A stretch of 64,000 bases of DNA from Lepeophtheirus salmonis (lineage: Eukaryota > Arthropoda > Copepoda > Siphonostomatoida > Caligidae): positions 54,986,492 through 55,050,491 of the forward strand of contig NC_052136.2 of NCBI RefSeq assembly GCF_016086655.4, written 5' to 3'. The stretch's first letter is position 1. Each line of letters opens with the position of its first letter. A model generated the notes under the pieces. That model searched no databases. It worked only from the letters and a program-made list of their open reading frames with translations, and was not told the DNA's origin. Below, one piece after another: positions 58,011-64,000 of the stretch. The translations under genes were made by a program, and so were the position numbers.

Positions 58011-60595
58011 TATTAAAAAAGCCAGAGAGCCAAAGATGAGATTAATCACAGAAGATGATTTTGCGATGAAAATCAATTTTGCAATTGAACAGTTATTTTG
58101 ATAATAAATTTGCAATTGCAGATCAAGTTTATATCCTTACATGATGAAATGTATCTATAATAACGAAGTTTCTAAATGTCAAAGGAAGAAAATAAATATT
58201 GCGGGGTTTTTTCCCTAACGGAAAAAAGAAGCGGACCTAATGAAAAATCTTATTTATCTTGCAGGTTACCAACATAGACTTTATCTTTGAATTTACGCTT
58301 GCTGAGATTTCTACCCTGTTTACATTTATAGTATAATCATATATATGCTCTAGCCAAATAATATTCTTTGAAATGGACCAATCGATTTTAAACTACTTTT
58401 TTTTTTTCATAGTTCCTTTTATAACTGTTCTTTAAATTCGATTTAATATCAATAAATGATATTTGAATCACAACAACTTTTCTTAACTCAAAAAAATTAT
58501 TCTAGAAGAAAGGAAGTTTCCGCAATTCATATTTAACGAATCTAAAAGCAATTATGTACAACTTAAGGAGTTTGTAGAATGTGTCATCTCATAAAAATTG
58601 GGACGACTTTCAAAAACAAATAAATTTCCACATGTCTGCTGAAAAAATAAAAAGTTTGTGTTTCTTCAATATGTATAATGCTTTACATTTGTTAAAAAAT
58701 ATGTTAAATTTATCATTATAATACAAAATATTTGTTTAATATTCATTAAGATAACTTCCTTCCTTCTAGAATAAGTTCTTTTAAGTTTAAATAAAATATG
58801 TCGTTATACAAAATATCATCAATTGTAAATGAAATAAAATTTCAAGAACAATTATAAACAGAACTGTGGAAAAAAAAGTAATTTGAAATAAATCAGTCCA
58901 TTTCCAAGAATGGAGGGAAGAAGTAAGAAAACGTTTTTAATATTAATAAAAATATTCTTTATAGAGTTGCGCACTTTACACAGTACGTATAAATAATATC
59001 CTTTTTTGAACAGAAAAGATACATGTTTGAGGGAGAACGTACATGTATTTATGATAGATTGCATGTAGTTCTATAAAACCTTTATTTTTAAAAGAGTTTA
59101 TTCTAACTCTTTGCACGTTATTAAAAAAAAATAAAAATGAAGAGTTACCTAGCCAATAATATAACAATAGGATAGCTATTAGTTGCGAAAGATAATTGTG
59201 CAATTAATTTTTGAATGGAAGATTTCTAAGAAGATACAAGGTACTTGAGAATAGACCTCTAATATAATTAGATCCATCAAACTCATCTAGACATTTTTGG
59301 GGATTGTGGAAGATACTAAAAGTTTTTAGAAAGGGATTGAAGAAAAGAGATAGTTATTAGTCTAAAGACAATTTGACTCTTAATGCTACATATTTATACT
59401 TTATTGATTTTAGTGGCTTTTTTCTTTTTAGTCGTCTAAATAATCAATTATTACAATGTTATTTGTACTTTTAATAAAATTACATGTTTTTGTATAAACT
59501 ATGGTCGAACATAACTAATAAGTCTCTCCTTCACTCTCAAATTACTCGGTAATAATAATAAAAACTAGTAGTAAATAATTGATAAAAAATAAAATCCAGC
59601 TCCTTAAGCCATTCACTCTAAAATAGTTAAAAATATAGAAGAAGAAAAGAGCTAGTTGTTAATATAAATATTATAATTTTGCTCTGAATAATTCATGTTT
59701 ATTTTAGTGGCATGTTTGTTATTTATTTATTTATGTATTAACAGGAATTTATCTGAAAATTGATGCATGTCACATTGTTTTATTGATTTTTATTGGTAAA
59801 TATTTTATGCATATTTTGTTGTTGAGATGCTTAGATTTTTAAATTGGATTTATGGATATTTATATTTGTAAGCCTCATTATGGTGAGGAAATTTTAACTA
59901 TAATATTTAATTACATTTCTTCAAATGTGCATTCACAAGAAAATTTTAGATAATTCTTATATATTATTTGCTATTTAAATAAAAGTAAAAAAAATTAGCG
60001 TTGAACAAAAGTTAATAATTTCACCTAGAAAATAAATACAAAAACCTTCATAAAATTTACATTTCTTAATATTTTTTATTGAAACTTTACAATCTGTTAG
60101 CAATAATGCTGTACTACACTTTTATTTTTTTTAAAAGTTTCTTTAAACTTGAACTGTTGAGGAATATTGAAGGTCAAACTTATTTTTCTAGAGCGAATAA
60201 AAAAAATGTAAAATTCGATAAGATATCGATTTCCTAAAAACATGTTTATTTTAATTCAATTATCTCTTTCATTTTCTAAATACTCTATTAATAATAAAGT
60301 TGAGAGATAGTCTTAAGTTGGCCAAACAAAGAGTGTCTGCTCTATGTTTTTGCTTAAGCCAATCTCATTTGTCATTACAGAAGGAATAAATCCGTTCAAT
60401 GTAGGTCATTATTTTATATTGTGAGTTCAAGAATTGTTTACAAATATTAGCGTAGGAAAAAAGTAATTTTCTATTTCCCATCCTTTTTTTTCTTTTTATT
60501 GCACTAAGTATATTCTGTAAATTATTGGTCAGATCAGATTATGCAATAAGTGAAATGTGAGTGTATAATAAAAACGTTTCTTTGACAGTATTGTG
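58011..60595. other. Gene-free stretch
   Basis: Very AT-rich; no gene, element or repeat recognised. Confidence 0.35.
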
Positions 60596-60599
60596 CTTG

Positions 60600-61340
60600 G
60601 CCGGTTCAGTCGTTAATTATTGTGCGTCGAGTTTGGAGGTCTCACAGGAAGACATTCACCATATTTTAAGTTTTTACTAATTGAAAGGGAAATATGCATA
60701 ACTTCTGAAGTGGATTGTGATTGGCGATGAAAAATTGATCACTAACGTTAATGACATTGACAAAAATCGTAGTCGAAAGCCAATGAAGCGGCCCACATCG
60801 TGGCAAAGCAGATTGACTTCCAGGAAGGTGTTTCTGTTTGTTTACTAGGATTGGCAGGGAATAATCTACTATGAGCTGCTCCCCTATGGCCAAACGCTCA
60901 ATTATGCTACCTACTGTGAACAACATTTGAAGTTGGCGATCGAAAAGAAGTGGCCAGCATTGGCGAATAGGAGAGGAATTGTGTTTCATCAAGATAACGC
61001 AAGACCGTACACATCTTTGATCACGTGTCAGAAGCACCGGGAGCTCAGATGGGAAGTTCTAATATATTCAATCTACACTCCGAACCGGGTACAAAGTGAT
61101 TACCACCTCTTCCAGTATATTGCCAACGTGCTTGGGGATACAAATTTGGCTGCAATAGAGGGCTGTGAAAATTGGTTGCCTGAGTTGTTTGCCAATAATA
61201 AAAGTTGGATTCTTATTGGCTTCAAGTTATCGAACAGAACGGGGCTTAAATCAGATGATTGTAACACTTAAAAAACACTGAAATTAAGAAAAAAATACGA
61301 AATTACTTTTTATACAGCATGTTATTATGAAGAGGAAAAA
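60600..61340 (+). mobile_element. Internally deleted mariner, relative of the 34.4-36.0 kb copy
   Basis: A short N-terminal trace (QEDIHHILSFY) joins directly to the catalytic domain: GDEKLITNVNDI (first Asp region), RKVFLFVY, DWQGIIYYELLPYGQTLNYA, ANRRGIVFHQDNARPY (second Asp) and QSDYHLFQYIANVLGDTNLA. The third catalytic block reads TPNRVQSD where relatives have SPDLAPSD, so its Asp is lost. The C-terminus ends KSDDCNT. Not functional. Confidence 0.85.
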
Positions 61341-62865
61341 TCTGTATTTCCCGTATTATATTTTTCATAAATATTTAACTATTATGTATATTATACTTTC
61401 AAAATTCGTTCGTCTTCAAATAATATTAATGCATAAAGAATGAGTGGTATATTAATGCGAAATTAATTGTCTTTTTAAAAATATATTTATAATTTATATA
61501 CTGGGCTTGAATTACAATAAGGTCATTAAATTTTTTCAAGAATCAATAAATAAAAATGTCATCTCATGCAAGCTAGTCAACCCGCTAAAAGTCACAACTC
61601 TGGCTCATCAAGAATTTGAGTACTCCTTCTTAGATATAGATATTAATACAGGACTGTTAGTTAGTGCTTTGTCAGTTCTAATTACTTTGGTCCAGTTCAG
61701 TTTTAGGATTGGTGCAAATACGTTGTAATAAAATATTCATGTTTCAATTAAACCTAATGCATTATACAAACAAATTTTATTACAAAGTATAGGAAAGTTA
61801 CAAGTATATGTAATGAAAAAATAAACAACATAAATTACATCACCCGGACAGGGGAATCTGCAGGATTATATATATATATATATATTTTTTTTTTTGGGGG
61901 GTTGTTAGGCAGAAGGCCTTGGTTTTTGGGGAAAAAATATATAAATTCCTCCAGCATTGCCATTTTACAGGTAATGGATAGATATCGCATGGGTTCAGAT
62001 ACGGGTTCAAAATGTAGGCTCCAAAAATGAGAATATTTTATGGGTAAGACATCCTACACTATTTTGGCCTTATGGTCCAGTACACTGTGCCGTTGGGAAC
62101 TGGAAATTTCTTACTTGGGCAACTCCCTCCATTCATGGAATGTAAATTAAATGTGCAAAATCAGAGCCAGTACAATGTCAAAGCTCACGAGGTCGCCAGG
62201 GCCTTCCAAAGCTTCTGATGATATGTGGCTGAGGTTTATCAAGAGAACCGGAGATCATTATGAATAATGGAATGTCATTAAATGGAGCTTTCAAACATTA
62301 AAAAAAAAAAAAAATGGTATTCTCCCATCTTAGTTCATAAGCGTTCAAGATTTCCCAATTTATCTGGACACCCTAGTAGAATTAACAGAAGAATTGATGG
62401 AGCGATAAAGCTCATTGGACAATGCGTTCGAAAGAAATATTCTTTTGGATTCAATGCGTGGAGTTATAAAGAACAACCAAAAAAAATGGGGTAAACCTGA
62501 CAGTTTGAAAAATGTTTGAGGGGAGAGCTTCATTATAGAAAAAGGATAAAATCTTAAGAAATTAATAAAAAATATCCCTTTTCAAGATGCAACTTCAAAG
62601 AGTCTTGCGCTCGTCTAAGGTCATATATTTTTTTTACAACTCCATAAATGTGCGCAAGTTCAATTAATAAATAGTAAACATTAATTTTTACTAACAAATC
62701 AATTGATATCTTTTGACTTCTCCTCGCACTTTATAAAATCCATATTCTTACACATACCGAAGTCACATAACTATTGCACAATCAAAAAACTTAAATTTGA
62801 TCATGATTAATTTCTTGAATGTGATGAACCAGCAAAAATATATATACTTTAACTTCAGTATGGCC
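61341..62865. other. Gene-free stretch with compound simple repeat
   Basis: At 61866-61901 a TA-dinucleotide tract runs into a T-run and then a G-run. Around 62160-62500 the plus strand has protein-like but broken frames (ELMERFSSLDNAFERN-like text) that could be another transposase tail; I could not assign it. Confidence 0.4.
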
Positions 62866-62869
62866 TCTG

Positions 62870-63230
62870 TATGCTGCTCACGACCTCATTCATGATCTCT
62901 CCCACTCTGCATCGATATAGGCAATTAGAGCTTCAATATTAGGCTGTTGCTTGTGGAAGGCCTTAACTTCTCCCAAATGACAAGATCTAAGAAATTTGCA
63001 TTCGGAGAATATGGAGGTTACAATTATTTCTCAGAAGGAAATATGATCATGAAGGAAACGTAGGGGCACCTTAAAAATGTGGCAGGCTACATTCAAGACC
63101 AGCATCCATAGTAATTCCATATCCATTTATAATCGCCATGGAAGTGACGTCATGACCCATTGCGTCTATTTGAACTGCTTTACTTAATTATAATCAGCTG
63201 CAATGAGGCCTATTTTTAACAAATATGCAG
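62870..63230 (-). mobile_element. Tc1/mariner-like transposase C-terminal remnant
   Basis: Minus strand, across frameshifts: PPYSPNANFLDLVIWEK (compare PPxSPDxNPLDxxIWxx; catalytic Asp lost), KAFHKQQPNIEALIAYIDAE and WERS. The block order fits the end of a Tc1/mariner-type transposase. Upstream pieces are unclear. Confidence 0.55.
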
Positions 63231-63967
63231 CAGTTCCATGCAATTGGAGCCAATTAATTAAGACTCATCACACTAGGCTTTACTTCATGTGATTTTAAAG
63301 CTTTCACACCCTTCTTTGAGCGGTAGATACTCTTGAGATTGAATAGCAACCTATGTATTAAAATATTAATTGTCACGGTTAAATGTAATTTAAATTTGCT
63401 TTACAGCATTTATGAATTTTGATGGCCCTGTAAACCATTGCAAATTCTATTGCTAAAAATACATACATATGTATTGACTTCGAGATATTTTCTATGGAGC
63501 TTAAACGTTATGACATTTTAATATATGTACATTAATGTCATTGCATAAAACTACAATAATTGTCTTCCTATATCGTGACTTTTAACTCCTTTGTTTTTAG
63601 ATATTAATATTTTTCTATCCAAAAATTAATTTCTTTTGATTAAATTGATGATCCTAACAATTGAGCAATGTATTGGATATATGTTATGGATATCTTTTGA
63701 AAGATTGACTTTTAGTATATTGACATTTCTTACTATTGATTTTATTTTAGAAACAAATTGAAAGGATCCTTTCATTATAATTACATATGTTTATGATATA
63801 ATTGTATTCTACTATAAATGATAAGTGCCTTCAAGAGTAATGTATGTGCACTGTACATAAATATTTAATATACACTATGTATACATACATAAAAAAGAAT
63901 CTTAATCAAGAAAGTAAGAAATTTCAAATTAATCTTTAAAAATACCAAAGTATTTTACTGTGGTTAT
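63231..63967. other. Gene-free stretch
   Basis: AT-rich, nothing recognised. Confidence 0.35.
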
Positions 63968-63968
63968 A

Positions 63969-64000
63969 TTAGGTTGTTCCGAAATGATTGAAACTGCCTA
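63969..64000 (+). mobile_element. Mariner-type terminal repeat cut by the window end
   Basis: TTAGGTTGTTCCGAAATGAT followed by TGAAACTGCCTA, preceded by TA (63967-63968), the mariner target dinucleotide. TTAGGTTG-type starts are typical of mariner termini. The element body lies beyond the window. Confidence 0.6.

Noticed and set aside
62160..62500. Another transposase tail on the plus strand
   Set aside because: Only scattered suggestive words across broken frames; not enough to assign.

Overview
The window reads as AT-rich arthropod nuclear DNA. Four protein genes have animal-type exon/intron structure (GT-AG introns, several only 50-250 bp), and the rest is crowded with decayed Tc1/mariner, hAT-like, THAP/P-like and non-LTR elements. 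The mix of mariner copies and hAT-type fragments fits a parasitic copepod such as a sea louse (Lepeophtheirus or Caligus), but that species guess is inference only.

Gene block, about 3.1-14.2 kb: all four recognised genes lie on the minus strand. From right to left they are TCEANC2 (two exons, 210 aa), an intronless ZDHHC9/14/18-type palmitoyltransferase (474 aa), a zyxin/LPP-family protein with three LIM domains (two exons, 330 aa) and a FOXK forkhead factor with FHA and forkhead domains (eight coding exons, 563 aa). They have unrelated roles (transcription elongation, protein lipidation, adhesion/cytoskeleton, transcription), so nothing suggests a pathway cluster. An inverted pair of CCAAT-CRE modules sits about 90-150 bp upstream of TCEANC2.

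Transposon-rich region, about 14.3-64 kb: I find no complete host gene here. It holds (i) mariner and Tc1-like remnants near 20.2, 24.7, 30.8, 34.4-36.0, 36.5, 42.2, 45.5, 49.6, 52.7, 53.8, 57.4, 60.6 and 62.9 kb, plus a mariner-type terminus cut by the window end; (ii) hAT-like transposase pieces at 16.9, 18.8 and 22.5 kb; (iii) non-LTR retrotransposon fragments at 28.4, 34.6-35.6 and 57 kb; (iv) a THAP-like zinc-finger fragment at 44.8 kb; and (v) several unnamed repeat families, called A, C, D and E here. The best-supported structures are nested insertions. A non-LTR fragment is inserted in a mariner with a perfect 13-bp target duplication and a fold-back at its 5' junction. A 1.36-kb element with about 320-350 bp inverted termini is inserted in a family A repeat with an 8-bp duplication.

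Two exon-like signals in the repeat-rich part remain unexplained: a tiny ATG exon with a consensus donor at 52.03 kb (+), and a 54-codon terminal-exon-like ORF at 21.86-22.02 kb (-). All identities come from reading motifs by eye; no database search was possible.
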